A stretch of DNA of 64,000 nt from Candidatus Riflebacteria bacterium HGW-Riflebacteria-1 (GTDB lineage Bacteria > Muiribacteriota > Ozemobacteria > Ozemobacterales > Ozemobacteraceae): assembly GCA_002839445.1 (NCBI GenBank), contig PGYB01000010.1, forward strand, positions 186,001-250,000, read 5' to 3'. Under the pieces are notes generated by a model. That model was not told where the DNA came from, did no database searches, and was given only the letters and a program-made list of their open reading frames with translations. How positions within the stretch are numbered: position 1 is the first letter of the stretch; each line of letters opens with the position of its first letter. A program made the position numbers and the translations under genes. Shown here one piece after another: positions 17,596-26,968 of this stretch.

Positions 17596-18813
17596 TTATT
17601 CTGCGAGCATTTTGTTTCTTATTCTCTTGAGATGCAGAGCCACCTTCGCTTCATCCATGCCAGCAGCCTGCAGCTGCAGCCATTCTGAGGCCGCCTGCGC
17701 CAGCAGACCACTCTTTTCGAGACGCCAGGCAAGAGCTATCGAGGCTTTGCTGTCCTTCTCAACATGCATCGCAATGGTGCGTCTGGCTTTATCACCCTTG
17801 AGCAGCAGTGCAAAATCCTTGTCGGTAACCTGAGCGACAAAACGAAAGTTTACCCAGCCCTCATAGTCGGTGTTGAGTTTGATTTCATAGCCATCAACGC
17901 TGAGATTTTCGTTCGTTGAGCGAACTGCGGCGAGCATTTCTTCAGGCAGTGCAAAACCGGTCTCGCCTGGTAATGACTTCTTTTTTATGTTTGCGGCAGG
18001 TTCAGTAGATGAACCGCCCAGGCCGGCGGGCGGAGCCATACCATCTGAACTGGCAGATGGTTCGGCTGGATCTTCAAGCTTTACCGGTGCTGCCGGTGCA
18101 GGCTGTGCCTGTTGAGCCTGCTGAGCCTGCTGAGTCTGCAGTGCCTGCAGCGCTTGCAGTTCCTGCAGTGCCTGCTGAGCCTGCTGTGCTTGCAGTTCCC
18201 GCTGCGCCTGCGATGCGTGCTGTGCGATATCATCAGATTTTAACTCTTTCGCCTTCTCCTCGCGATCAGCAACGTAGTCAAAATCATCATTGCTCTTAAG
18301 AGTCTGAATTATGCCATTGTTTTGACTGCGCGAAGCTCTAATTTTCCAACCCTTATCATACGTGTCTTCATTGCCAATGGTCTGTTGATGCTCGTGGTCA
18401 GATACGACTGCCCCCACCTGGTTCCGCATGGTTCCGTCGAGGTTGATGTCTGTCGACACCAGCTGCATGGGGGCCGAAGCCACGGCTTCGCCTTCGATGC
18501 CTTCTTCAGTTATGCGTGCAAAAGCGCCGGCACCAAGAGTGTATTCAACGTTGCCGGTGAGATGCACCAGGGTTATTGCTGATTCTTTGCCGGTCTTGAT
18601 GTCGGCACCCGCTGGCAGCATTTCAGCAAGTTCGACCGGCCATTCGTGGCGGCCTCTTTCGCTGTTTGCATTTTCAGTGCCATCAGCTGCCGGTTCAAGC
18701 CAGGTGGCTATGACCGTGCCGCTGATATCGGTTACCAGAGCCACTTCTCCGGCATAGAGCAGACCACCGGTAAAACACATCAACAAAACCAGTTCAAGTA
18801 TCTTTTTGACCAT
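17596..18813 (-). CDS. FecR-like secreted protein, partner of the CHASE2 cyclase
   Basis: A 405-residue protein with a signal peptide (LELVLLMCFTGGLLYAGEVA). A FecR-type region at about 22-125 includes LVTDISGTV, AGADIKTGKESAITLVHLTG and YTLGAGAFARI. A low-complexity Q/A segment (about 200-245, repeats of QAQQALQ) and a Pro/Ala linker follow, then a C-terminal alpha/beta segment. The start at 18813 has AGGAG and overlaps the cyclase gene by 20 bases. FecR-like proteins beside CHASE2 cyclases are a recurring bacterial pair and probably supply the periplasmic input. Exact function is unknown. Confidence 0.75.
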   Translation of the reverse strand: MVKKILELVLLMCFTGGLLYAGEVALVTDISGTVIATWLEPAADGTENANSERGRHEWPVELAEMLPAGADIKTGKESAITLVHLTGNVEYTLGAGAFARITEEGIEGEAVASAPMQLVSTDINLDGTMRNQVGAVVSDHEHQQTIGNEDTYDKGWKIRASRSQNNGIIQTLKSNDDFDYVADREEKAKELKSDDIAQHASQAQRELQAQQAQQALQELQALQALQTQQAQQAQQAQPAPAAPVKLEDPAEPSASSDGMAPPAGLGGSSTEPAANIKKKSLPGETGFALPEEMLAAVRSTNENLSVDGYEIKLNTDYEGWVNFRFVAQVTDKDFALLLKGDKARRTIAMHVEKDSKASIALAWRLEKSGLLAQAASEWLQLQAAGMDEAKVALHLKRIRNKMLAE

Positions 18814-20617
18814 CTTTTTTCTCCTGATCGAAAAGCGAATACAGTTCAATTTCGGCGGCACGACCGCGCAGGCTGCGGCGGCCAAGAAAGTGCCAGTCAA
18901 TCTGCTGACGTACAAGAGCGGTTAATTGTCCGCTGACTATTATAGAGGTATTGAACTCTTTATTCAATGATTCCATACGCGAGCAGGTGTTAACAGTGTC
19001 GCCAATGACGGTAAACTCAGTTTTTCGGCGTGAACCGATATTGCCAAACACCGAATCGCCAACATGCAATGCGATGCCGACCTTAAGATCGACTCCATGG
19101 CTGATCTGCCTGAATTCAGGCGTTTTTGAATATTTATCGATCTCGCGGGCAGCATTCAAAGCTTTGTCTGCATAATCAGCATCTTCGACCGGGGCATTAA
19201 AAAAGGCCAGCAGCCCATCTCCGAGAAACTTGTCGACTACTCCACCGTGTCGCATGACAATCTCGGTAATCACCGAAAAATAGGCATTGAGAAATTTAAC
19301 AACTTCGTGGGCATCACGTTTTTCGCTGAAAGTTGTAAATCCTCTGATATCAGCAATCATGATACAGAGTCGGCGTCTTTTTCCGGTCATAAAATCGCGG
19401 TCATCAGAAGCCAGAACTTGATGCAGAACCGAATCGCTGACATAGCGGCTGAAAATCTGCCGCACCCGCCGCCGATCGACATATATTGAACGGTAAGCAA
19501 TCAGACCAGTCGTGATAACAAACACCAGCAGCAGCAGCAGCGGCCTTACCGCCGGCAGATAGTATGTATCAAAACCCTGCCGAGAAACACCAACCCAGAC
19601 CGCCGCACAAAGCAGACCAACAATAACTGACACGACACGAAAACGCAGCGAAAAAAACAGAAGAAGAACAACTACCGCGGCGATAGTCAGGATTTCGTAT
19701 TTACGCTCTACGCGCGCGATAAAACGCTGGTTGAGCAGATTGTCGACGACGCTGGCATGAACTTCAACACCGGGCATAAAACCATAGGGAGTGGCCTTAA
19801 AATCTGTGATGCCGGTAAAGCCTACCAGAACGATTTTGCCGGCAATCTTTTCATGCAGCTTTTCGCCAGCCCGAAAACTTTCGATCACACTTTTCAATGA
19901 CAACACAACAAAACTGTTGCGTGGGCCGCGAAAATTTATCTGCTGCATTGGATTCTCAGCCAGATTGGCTGAAATAGTAGCCAGGGTGCTGGCAGCAACA
20001 GCTGCAACCGCGCTGACCCGCTCACCGTTAGCAGTAGTACTGAACAGTTCTATGCTGCGAGTAACACCATCGCGGGAAGTGGCGATATTGTAATAACCAG
20101 TGTTCTCGCGGCGGGCGATATGCAGCAGCGATGGATCAGAAAAAACCGGTTGCCTGTGTTCCCAGGCAAATCCCAGCACCAGCCGGGTACCAGACTTTAC
20201 CAGTTCAATAAGCGCGGCACGAAATGGTTTGTCGAAGCCTATTGCACGCAGCAGGCGCGGTGAAACTTCTTCAGCCAGCTCTGCAGCAACCGTGCGAATA
20301 TGATCGCGCAATACCACCTCAGAGGTAGGCGAAAAAATCAGATCGAGCAGCAAGACTGAAGCAGATGCCTGCGCAATACCACTCGCCAGTTCGGCGTAAA
20401 GTGGTCCCCAGGCAAACATCGGCCTGGCAGCCCAGCTCATGGTTTCCTGATCGATGCCAATGATTACAACGCGAGAATCTGCTACTGCCGGGCCGCGACG
20501 TTGAAAAAGCGTGTCGAGCCAGCGGTTCTCGGCATCTTCAACCAGTTTAGGATTACCGACATAAAGCGCCAGACCCAGCACAAAACAGCACACCCAGCTC
20601 AGCCAGCCAAATCTCAT
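18794..20617 (-). CDS. CHASE2 sensor adenylate/guanylate cyclase
   Basis: A 607-residue membrane cyclase. An N-terminal helix (7-21) leads to a periplasmic CHASE2 domain (about 30-300: DSRVVIIGIDQETM, INFRGP, GKIVLVGFTGI). Three transmembrane helices follow (about 305-380), then a class III cyclase domain with metal aspartates in MIADIRGFTTF (D423) and DKFLGDGLLAFF, and GDTVNTCSRME. CHASE2 senses an unknown extracellular ligand. It is the first gene of a two-gene operon with the FecR-like protein. Confidence 0.95.
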   Translation of the reverse strand: MRFGWLSWVCCFVLGLALYVGNPKLVEDAENRWLDTLFQRRGPAVADSRVVIIGIDQETMSWAARPMFAWGPLYAELASGIAQASASVLLLDLIFSPTSEVVLRDHIRTVAAELAEEVSPRLLRAIGFDKPFRAALIELVKSGTRLVLGFAWEHRQPVFSDPSLLHIARRENTGYYNIATSRDGVTRSIELFSTTANGERVSAVAAVAASTLATISANLAENPMQQINFRGPRNSFVVLSLKSVIESFRAGEKLHEKIAGKIVLVGFTGITDFKATPYGFMPGVEVHASVVDNLLNQRFIARVERKYEILTIAAVVVLLLFFSLRFRVVSVIVGLLCAAVWVGVSRQGFDTYYLPAVRPLLLLLVFVITTGLIAYRSIYVDRRRVRQIFSRYVSDSVLHQVLASDDRDFMTGKRRRLCIMIADIRGFTTFSEKRDAHEVVKFLNAYFSVITEIVMRHGGVVDKFLGDGLLAFFNAPVEDADYADKALNAAREIDKYSKTPEFRQISHGVDLKVGIALHVGDSVFGNIGSRRKTEFTVIGDTVNTCSRMESLNKEFNTSIIVSGQLTALVRQQIDWHFLGRRSLRGRAAEIELYSLFDQEKKDGQKDT

Positions 20618-20702
20618 AATAGCCCTCAGTCCACACAGTTTTTTGCAGTCTACCGCACTCCTCTCCAGTAAACAACTACAACCAGACTATCTCTTTAGCC
20701 TG

Positions 20703-20738
20703 ACCGAGAATTGCTGGCGAAGCGCAGCAATTCTCGGT
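20703..20738. repeat. Perfect 14-bp stem-loop, half copied at 20901
   Basis: ACCGAGAATTGCTG (20703-20716) pairs with CAGCAATTCTCGGT (20725-20738) around an eight-base loop. The left arm plus loop start recurs at 20901-20919. There is no T tract, so it is not a standard terminator. It belongs to the repeat cluster that fills 20640-20920. Confidence 0.8.
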
Positions 20739-20749
20739 GAGTTGTAAAA

Positions 20750-20912
20750 CCATCATCAACAGAGATCATGATATTGAGGCATCGCTTTTTTATTTGTCAT
20801 CCTGCGCGAAGCGAAGCGCAGTCGCAGGATCCAGAAAAGCGCTAAAAAGTGGATTCTGCGACTTCGCCTGACGGCTCGCGCAGAATGACGGCCGATTTTG
20901 ACCGAGAATTGC
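20750..20912 (+). repeat. Dispersed repeat, copy A (163 bp) with REP-like core
   Basis: A 163-bp sequence nearly identical, in opposite orientation, to 35831-35994. Its core 20796-20889 is two imperfect hairpins (GTCATCCTGCGCGAAG...GTCGCAGGATCC and GGATTCTGCGAC...GCGCAGAATGAC). The 395-bp gap from 20618 to 21012 holds this, the 20703 stem-loop and the kai promoter; no gene is seen. Confidence 0.9.
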
Positions 20913-20930
20913 TGGCGAAGCGGCAGTGAT

Positions 20931-20957
20931 TTTACAAACTGTTTTCTGTGTTATAAT
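20931..20957 (+). promoter_or_regulatory. Candidate promoter of the kaiC operon
   Basis: TTTACA at 20931 and a consensus TATAAT at 20952-20957, with 15-base spacing. The open frame of kaiC extends upstream through this site, which supports translation from 21013 rather than earlier. Confidence 0.5.
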
Positions 20958-21012
20958 GCTGATTGCACATTATTATTTAGAGTCAGTAACTGCTTTGCTG
21001 ACCAGGAGATTT

Positions 21013-22458
21013 ATGACATCACTCAAGACTGCTTCGCGCTCAGCCAGTTTCCCCAAAGTCCCTACCGGTATTCCTGGACTGGACGAAATCACTGAAGGCG
21101 GCTTGCCGCTGGGCCGTTCAACCATGATCTGCGGTGGCCCGGGTTGTGGTAAAACCATGCTTGGCATGGAATTTCTCGTTCGCGGGGCCCGGGACTTTGG
21201 CGAGGCCGGGCTGTTCATTTCATTTGAAGAAGAAAAGCAGTGTCTGGTTGATAACTTCAGTTGTTTTGGCGGTGACCTTGAAGCAATGATCGAGAAACGC
21301 CTGCTGAAAGTTACACAAATAGACCTTTCTGCTGCAGAGATTATTGAAGCCGGCAGTTTTTCTCTTGATGGTCTGATTGCGCACATTGAACATGACATTA
21401 AAACTCTGCATGTCAAGAGGCTCGTAATTGATTCGCTGGATGCGCTCTTTTCTGCAATGGCCCGCACTGATATTCTTCGTCATGAATTTTCGCGCCTTCT
21501 GCGCTGGCTCAAAAGCAAAGGGGTGACCGCTGTAATCACCGGTGAGCGGGGTGTCGATTCCCTGACCAAATTTGGTTTTGAAGCCTATGCATCTGACTGC
21601 GTAATTCTTCTCGACCATCGCATCAATGAGCAGATTTCCAAGCGACGTTTACGCATAATCAAGTACCGAGGTTCAAGCCATGGAAAAGATGAATACCCGT
21701 ATTTGATTAATGCCAGAGGCTTTTCTGTGTTGCCTGTCACTTCATTGCAACTGAATTTCACGGCAGAGTCTGGATGGGTAAGCTCGGGAATCAAAGATCT
21801 GGATAAGCTTTGTGGCGGAAATGGTTATTACCGTGGCAGCAGCATTCTCTTATCAGGAAAAGCCGGCACCGGTAAAAGTTCCCTGTCTTCTGCTTACGCC
21901 AGCGCAGCCTGTCTGCGTGGCGAGAAGTGCCTCTATTTTTCATTCGAAGAATCCGAAGAACAGCTGACCCGCAATATGCTTTCAGTCGGCATAGATATGG
22001 CTCCTTTGTTAAAACAAGGCCTGCTCAACATTCAAGCGTTCCGGCCGAACTACAGGGGCCTTGAAGAGCACCTTTTTGAGATGACCGCCGCGATAGAAGC
22101 TTTCCAGCCAACCTGTGTGGTAATCGATCCGATAACAAACTTTGTCAGTGTCGGCACCTGTGAAGAAGTAAAATCAATGCTGACACGAATTATAGATCAT
22201 CTGAAAAGTCGTGGTATTACCATGGCATTCACGGCTCTCACGCCAGGTTCTGGCAGGCCGGATGAGACTGAGACTGATGTCTCGTCAATGGTAGACACCT
22301 GGGTTGCGCTCGACCTTAAACTGGTCGGCAATTCAAGACGTCGCGAGATTTATGTCGTAAAGTCACGTGGAATGAAACACTCGCATGAAATCTGCGAGCT
22401 GGAAATGTCGAAACATGGCTTTAGTCTTCGTTCTTTAGCAAAGGAGCAAATCGCATGA
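21013..22458 (+). CDS. kaiC: KaiC-like double RecA ATPase
   Basis: A 481-residue protein with two RecA-fold KaiC domains. CI has Walker A GPGCGKT (42-48) and catalytic glutamates FEEE (72-74). CII has Walker A GKAGTGKSS (282-290) and FEES (312-313). In CII the segment DVSSMVDTW aligns with the phosphorylation site of cyanobacterial KaiC, giving a Ser-Ser pair (S424, S425) in place of Ser-Thr, so autophosphorylation is plausible. The start at 21013 has AGGAG six bases upstream. It overlaps kaiB by ATGA and is followed by a hybrid kinase. A timing or stress-response output is likely; a true clock is not shown. Confidence 0.93.
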   Translation: MTSLKTASRSASFPKVPTGIPGLDEITEGGLPLGRSTMICGGPGCGKTMLGMEFLVRGARDFGEAGLFISFEEEKQCLVDNFSCFGGDLEAMIEKRLLKVTQIDLSAAEIIEAGSFSLDGLIAHIEHDIKTLHVKRLVIDSLDALFSAMARTDILRHEFSRLLRWLKSKGVTAVITGERGVDSLTKFGFEAYASDCVILLDHRINEQISKRRLRIIKYRGSSHGKDEYPYLINARGFSVLPVTSLQLNFTAESGWVSSGIKDLDKLCGGNGYYRGSSILLSGKAGTGKSSLSSAYASAACLRGEKCLYFSFEESEEQLTRNMLSVGIDMAPLLKQGLLNIQAFRPNYRGLEEHLFEMTAAIEAFQPTCVVIDPITNFVSVGTCEEVKSMLTRIIDHLKSRGITMAFTALTPGSGRPDETETDVSSMVDTWVALDLKLVGNSRRREIYVVKSRGMKHSHEICELEMSKHGFSLRSLAKEQIA

Positions 22459-22754
22459 ACCAGCCTGTGGGTGAAAAATGGATTCTCAAGCTTTACATTG
22501 CCGGAATGACTCCCACGGCCAGAAGAGCCCTGGCAAACCTTCAAGCCATCTGCGAAGAACACATGGCCGGCAGTTACTCTCTTGAAATTATCGATCTGGT
22601 TGAAAGCCCTGCTCTGGAAGATGGCGAACAGATTTTTGCCGTGCCAACTCTCGTGCGCCATTTGCCGCCGCCTCTGCGCAAGATAATCGGTGATTTTTCC
22701 GACACCGAAAAGGTTCTGGTCGGTCTTGACGTCAAGCCCATATCTCGGTCTTGA
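22455..22754 (+). CDS. kaiB: KaiB-like protein
   Basis: A 99-residue protein with the KaiB thioredoxin-like pattern: WILKLYIAGMTPTARRALAN at the start, YSLEIIDLVESPALEDGEQI in the middle, then FAVPTLVRHLPPPLRKIIGD, including the cis-proline region IFAVPTL. It is the normal length. KaiB binds KaiC CI after fold switching. Its start overlaps the stop of kaiC by four bases and the hybrid kinase gene begins six bases after its stop, so the three are one transcription unit. Confidence 0.92.
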   Translation: MNQPVGEKWILKLYIAGMTPTARRALANLQAICEEHMAGSYSLEIIDLVESPALEDGEQIFAVPTLVRHLPPPLRKIIGDFSDTEKVLVGLDVKPISRS

Positions 22755-22760
22755 AACAAT

Positions 22761-25421
22761 ATGACAGACAAATCTGTTTTTGCAGATATCCTGAACGACC
22801 AGGAACTGCTGCGCAGCCTGGTAGGAAAATCGGTTGATGGTTTAATGGTGATCGATCAGAACGGCATGATTATCTATGCCAACCCTTCGGCAATAGACAT
22901 GTTTATAGAACGCATGCCAGTACTCGTTGGCTCAAATTTTGGCATTCCGGCGATCAATGAGGCTGTTGAACTTATATTGCCCTGCCGAGCTGAGAAACGC
23001 CATGTCGAAATGCGTTCCAGCGAATTTTTGTGGGGTGGCAGAGCAGTTTATCTTGCCAGTTTGCGCGATATCACCCTGCGCCGGCAATTGTTTGATTCAC
23101 TGCAGCAGCGCGAAAAAATGCTGCAGAATATTTTTGACATATTGCCGGTCGGGCTCTGGTTTGCTGACGCTGATGGCAGGCTGGAGCGTGGCAACAAGGC
23201 CGGAGTTGCGATCTGGGGCGCCGAACCAAAGGTCGGCATCGAAAATTACGGTGTTTTTAAGGCTCGTCGTCTGCCATCAGGCGAAGAAATCGCTGCGGAT
23301 GACTGGGCTCTGGCACAAGCTGTTCGCAACAAAACAACAACGCTTGACGAGATGCTTGAGATCGAATGTTTTGACGGCAGCAAAAAGATAATACTGAATT
23401 ACGCAGCGCCTGTTCTTGATGAAAACGGCAATGTGCAGGGTGCTGTCGTCGTAAATAACGATATAACGGAGCGAATGAAGACTGAAGAGGCCTTGCGTGA
23501 GAGTGAATTGCATTTTCGCACGCTGGCAAATTCAGGCCAGGCACTAGTCTGGACATCCGGACTGGATAAGAACTGTAACTATTTTAATCAGGTCTGGCTT
23601 GATTTTACCGGTCGGACAATCGAACAGGAACTTGGCACCGGCTGGACTGAAGGAGTTCACCCGGATGATCTGCAGGAATGCGTCGACACATACTGTCAGG
23701 CATTTGACCGGCGTGAAAAATTCAGCATGGTGTACCGGGTTCGTCGCCATGACGGCGAATACAGATGGATCCAGGATGACGGCAGCCCAAGATTTAACAG
23801 ACACGGTGATTTCATCGGTTTTATCGGGCACTGTCTCGACGTTTCTGAACGCATAAACTATGAACAAAGAATTGCAGAGAGTGAAAGGCTTTTTCGCTCT
23901 CTGATCGAAAGCGCTCCTGATGCAATTCTTGTTCAGTCCAGCAGCCGGCATGTTTTTGCCAACGATGCTGCTGTAACTCTTTTTAGCGCCAGCAGTCAAG
24001 ACCAGCTTCTGGCCACGCCAGTTATGGATCTGATTCCGCCAGAGAGGCGTTCAATTGCACAGGCTCGAATTGAAAAGCTGCTGAATGACAAACTTCCTAT
24101 TTCGACCTTTGAAACAATAAGGCTTCGCCTGGACAAAAGTGCAGTTCATGTCGAGATTTCGGCGGTGCCAATAAAATTTGCCGGGAAGGATAGCGCGCTG
24201 AGTTTTATACGCAATATTGAAGAGCGTGTAATCGCCAGGACTGAACGCGAAAATCTGATGACGCAACTGGCGCAGGCCCAGAAAATGGAATCAATTGGTG
24301 CTCTTGCCGGCGGCGTGGCGCATGATTTTAACAATATGCTGCAGGTGATTCTCGGCGAAACTGAGTTTGCAATTGACGAGAATCAAGCAGGTCCTTTGAA
24401 CTCCCAGCTTGCAGCCAGTCTGATCGAAATCAAAAAAGCGGCGGTAAAATCCGCTGAGCTGACGCGACAACTTCTGACATTTGCCCGCAGGCAGCTGTAC
24501 AGGCCCGAAGTGCTTGATATTAATGAAGTGATTGACGGAATGTTGAAAATGCTGCGCCGCATGATCGGCGAAAACATTGACCTGTTATGGAAGCCAGGAC
24601 ATGCCGTCTGGCGGATAGAAATGGACCCCTCGCAGCTGGATCAGGTGTTAGCCAACCTGGCTGTTAACGCCCGTGACGCGATAGACAATGTCGGAACTCT
24701 GGTAATCGAAACCAGCAATATCGTTCTCGATAAAGAGGTGTGCGAGAGAATCGATGGCATAAAAGCCGGTGAGTATGTAGTCTTGTCGATCAGCGACACT
24801 GGTTGCGGCATGAAACCTGAAGTTCTTGCGCGAGTATTTGAGCCGTTTTTTACCACCAAAGAGGTGGGCAAGGGCACCGGACTGGGTCTTGCCACCGTCT
24901 ACGGAATCATCGGGCAGAATGACGGCCTTATCAAGGTATACAGCGAACATGGTATCGGTACAACTTTCAAGATCTATCTGCCGCGCGCTGAAGCAGATAA
25001 AAAAACTGACAGCAGCCCGCCTTCGGTTGCGTTGTCTGCTTTGACCGGGTCAGAAACAATTCTGTTGGTAGAAGACGAAATCCAGATTCTGAACTTTGAA
25101 AAGATCCTGCTTGAGCGGCTGGGCTATAAACTGCTGTTAGCAAATAGTCCGGCAAGTGCTTTAAGCATTGCCGAAGAATACCCGGACAAGATAGATCTTT
25201 TGATAACCGACGTAATAATGCCTGGGATGAACGGCAAAGAGCTGCAGCAAAAGGTTATGGCACTACGCCCGCATATAAGATGTATTTATGTTTCCGGCTA
25301 TACAACCGGGATTATCGAGCATCACGGCATTCTGCCAGACGAAATCAACTTTATCGAAAAGCCCTTTACTGCCAATCTGTTCGCGACAAAAATCCGCAAT
25401 GTTCTCGATCAGCCCGGATAA
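22761..25421 (+). CDS. PAS-domain hybrid histidine kinase with C-terminal receiver
   Basis: An 886-residue kinase without membrane segments. Four PAS-like domains lie at about 15-110, 115-235, 245-370 and 375-500. Next is a HisKA-type kinase core with phospho-acceptor H521 in HDFNNML, N-box NLAVNARDAI, DTGCGM and GTGLGLATVYGI. Last is a receiver domain (about 765-880) with phospho-acceptor D817 in LITDVIMPGMNG and FIEKPF. Encoded directly after kaiB, it is the probable output or input kinase of the Kai pair, like the SasA-type or LabA-type kinases in other Kai modules. No DNA-binding domain is present. Confidence 0.95.
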   Translation: MTDKSVFADILNDQELLRSLVGKSVDGLMVIDQNGMIIYANPSAIDMFIERMPVLVGSNFGIPAINEAVELILPCRAEKRHVEMRSSEFLWGGRAVYLASLRDITLRRQLFDSLQQREKMLQNIFDILPVGLWFADADGRLERGNKAGVAIWGAEPKVGIENYGVFKARRLPSGEEIAADDWALAQAVRNKTTTLDEMLEIECFDGSKKIILNYAAPVLDENGNVQGAVVVNNDITERMKTEEALRESELHFRTLANSGQALVWTSGLDKNCNYFNQVWLDFTGRTIEQELGTGWTEGVHPDDLQECVDTYCQAFDRREKFSMVYRVRRHDGEYRWIQDDGSPRFNRHGDFIGFIGHCLDVSERINYEQRIAESERLFRSLIESAPDAILVQSSSRHVFANDAAVTLFSASSQDQLLATPVMDLIPPERRSIAQARIEKLLNDKLPISTFETIRLRLDKSAVHVEISAVPIKFAGKDSALSFIRNIEERVIARTERENLMTQLAQAQKMESIGALAGGVAHDFNNMLQVILGETEFAIDENQAGPLNSQLAASLIEIKKAAVKSAELTRQLLTFARRQLYRPEVLDINEVIDGMLKMLRRMIGENIDLLWKPGHAVWRIEMDPSQLDQVLANLAVNARDAIDNVGTLVIETSNIVLDKEVCERIDGIKAGEYVVLSISDTGCGMKPEVLARVFEPFFTTKEVGKGTGLGLATVYGIIGQNDGLIKVYSEHGIGTTFKIYLPRAEADKKTDSSPPSVALSALTGSETILLVEDEIQILNFEKILLERLGYKLLLANSPASALSIAEEYPDKIDLLITDVIMPGMNGKELQQKVMALRPHIRCIYVSGYTTGIIEHHGILPDEINFIEKPFTANLFATKIRNVLDQPG

Positions 25422-25556
25422 GTCCTTGCTGTGCAGAAATATTTTAAAAATTCGGCTGACAATTACGCTGCCTGAATGTAAAATTACAGCTATCTTAACG
25501 CAAGTAAAAGATTCAGCCATAGCTTATAGTCGAATGCAAGGGCAAGGAGGAAAGGC

Positions 25557-25874
25557 ATGACTTCCCTACGTATCGATAAACACCCGGTTTTAAACTTTCC
25601 TGAGCGTAAAATTGTCAATTTTAACTTTGAAGGCAAGCAATATCAGGGCTTTGCCGGCGAACCAGTAGCCGCTGCCCTGCACGCAGCCGGCATCAGAACA
25701 CTGCGCCACAGCCCGCAGAAAAATCGGGCGCGCGGATTCTTCTGCGCCATCGGCCGCTGTTCAAGCTGCATAATGGAAGTAGACGGCCAGATCAACACGA
25801 TGACCTGTATTACACCACTTGCCGAAGGCATGCAGATCAGAATGCAGAAAGGGCACGGAACCATTAAAGCATGA
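25557..25874 (+). CDS. [2Fe-2S] ferredoxin-like subunit of an FAD oxidoreductase (HcnA/SoxA type)
   Basis: A 105-residue protein of the Fer2_4 type. The cysteines lie in FFCAIGRCSSC and the later MTC, a C-x4-C-x2-C-xn-C arrangement that binds one [2Fe-2S] cluster. It is the small subunit that accompanies amine or amino-acid dehydrogenases such as sarcosine oxidase alpha, hydrogen cyanide synthase HcnA and D-hydroxyproline dehydrogenase. Strong ribosome site AAGGAGGAAAGGC. Its stop overlaps the next start (ATGA). Confidence 0.9.
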   Translation: MTSLRIDKHPVLNFPERKIVNFNFEGKQYQGFAGEPVAAALHAAGIRTLRHSPQKNRARGFFCAIGRCSSCIMEVDGQINTMTCITPLAEGMQIRMQKGHGTIKA

Positions 25875-26968
25875 GCAGAAATACCGAAGTTTTTGTAATT
25901 GGCGGCGGCCCGGCCGGACTTTCAGCCGCACATGTGGCAGCAAAGCTTGGCGCGAAAACGCTTCTGGTTGATGACAGCGCGCGCGTCGGCGGGCAGCTGA
26001 TCAAGCAGACACATCGTTTTTTTGGCAGCAGCAACCGTGATGCCGGCATACGCGGCGTTACCATTGCCGAAAAACTGCAGCAGGACATTGAAGAAGTTTC
26101 TGACCGCTTAACTGTACTCGAAAACACAGCGGCGGTCGGCTTTTACCACAACAAAGAAGCAGGCATTCTCTCGCAAAAAGCCTATGAGCGAGTAACTTAT
26201 CAGGCCGCCATTGTCTGCACCGGAGCGACCGAAAACAGCCTGGCGTTTGACAACAACGATCTGCCGGGCATTTATGGGGCTGGCGGCGTGCAGACCCTGA
26301 TGAACGTGCATGGCATAAGGCCCGGCCAGAAAATTCTCATGGTCGGCAGCGGCAACATCGGGCTGATCGTCAGCTATCAGCTTATCCAGGCTGGCGTAGA
26401 AGTTGTCGGCGTCGTCGAAGGCATGCCCACCATCGGCGGTTACCTCGTTCATGCCAGCAAAATCAGACGTCTTGGCGTGCCGATTTACACATCGCACACT
26501 ATTCTCAAGGCCCTGGGCAGCGATGGCGTTACCGGCGCCATGCTCAGTCGCGTTGACGAAAAGTTTCAGCCGGTGCCCAATACCGAACTCGAAATTAAAT
26601 GCGACTGCATCTGTCTCGCCGTTGGCCTGACACCGCTGATCGACCTTTTTCAACAGGCACAGTGCCGCATGGTACATGTTGGTGAGCTCGGCGGCCTTGT
26701 TCCGTTGCACGACTCGGCAATGCGCACCACCAACCCTGATATATTTGTCGCCGGCGATGCCTCGGGCATCGAAGAGGCTACCACCGCCATACTTGCCGGC
26801 AGAATCGCCGGAGCACGTGCTTACGAAACAATACACGGCAAATCACCCCAGGCCGAAGCCATTGTCGCTGAAGCCAGAGAAGAACTGCGTACGCTCAGAT
26901 CAGGCTCTACCGGCGAAAGAATTCGCTGGGGCCGCGAACGCGTGCTCAAGGAGGTCGGAGAATGCTGA
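25871..26968 (+). CDS. FAD/NAD(P)-dependent oxidoreductase subunit (HcnB/SoxA-like)
   Basis: A 365-residue flavoprotein of the pyridine nucleotide-disulfide family. An FAD-binding Rossmann motif GGGPAGLSAAHVA (about 11-23), a second nucleotide-binding motif VGSGNIGLIVSYQL, and the FAD-closing motif IFVAGDASGIEEA are visible. The redox-active CxxC of thioredoxin reductase is missing, as usual for this subunit. In related complexes it passes electrons from the DAO-type subunit to an acceptor. It overlaps the ferredoxin gene by four bases and the 4Fe-4S gene by seven. Confidence 0.92.
   Translation: MSRNTEVFVIGGGPAGLSAAHVAAKLGAKTLLVDDSARVGGQLIKQTHRFFGSSNRDAGIRGVTIAEKLQQDIEEVSDRLTVLENTAAVGFYHNKEAGILSQKAYERVTYQAAIVCTGATENSLAFDNNDLPGIYGAGGVQTLMNVHGIRPGQKILMVGSGNIGLIVSYQLIQAGVEVVGVVEGMPTIGGYLVHASKIRRLGVPIYTSHTILKALGSDGVTGAMLSRVDEKFQPVPNTELEIKCDCICLAVGLTPLIDLFQQAQCRMVHVGELGGLVPLHDSAMRTTNPDIFVAGDASGIEEATTAILAGRIAGARAYETIHGKSPQAEAIVAEAREELRTLRSGSTGERIRWGRERVLKEVGEC

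Noticed and set aside
18105..18215. CTG-rich repeat as a separate DNA element
   Set aside because: It encodes the Q/A-rich segment of the FecR-like protein, so coding explains it.
26108..26836. A 242-codon minus-strand frame
   Set aside because: It is the reverse of the FAD subunit gene, which has clear family motifs.
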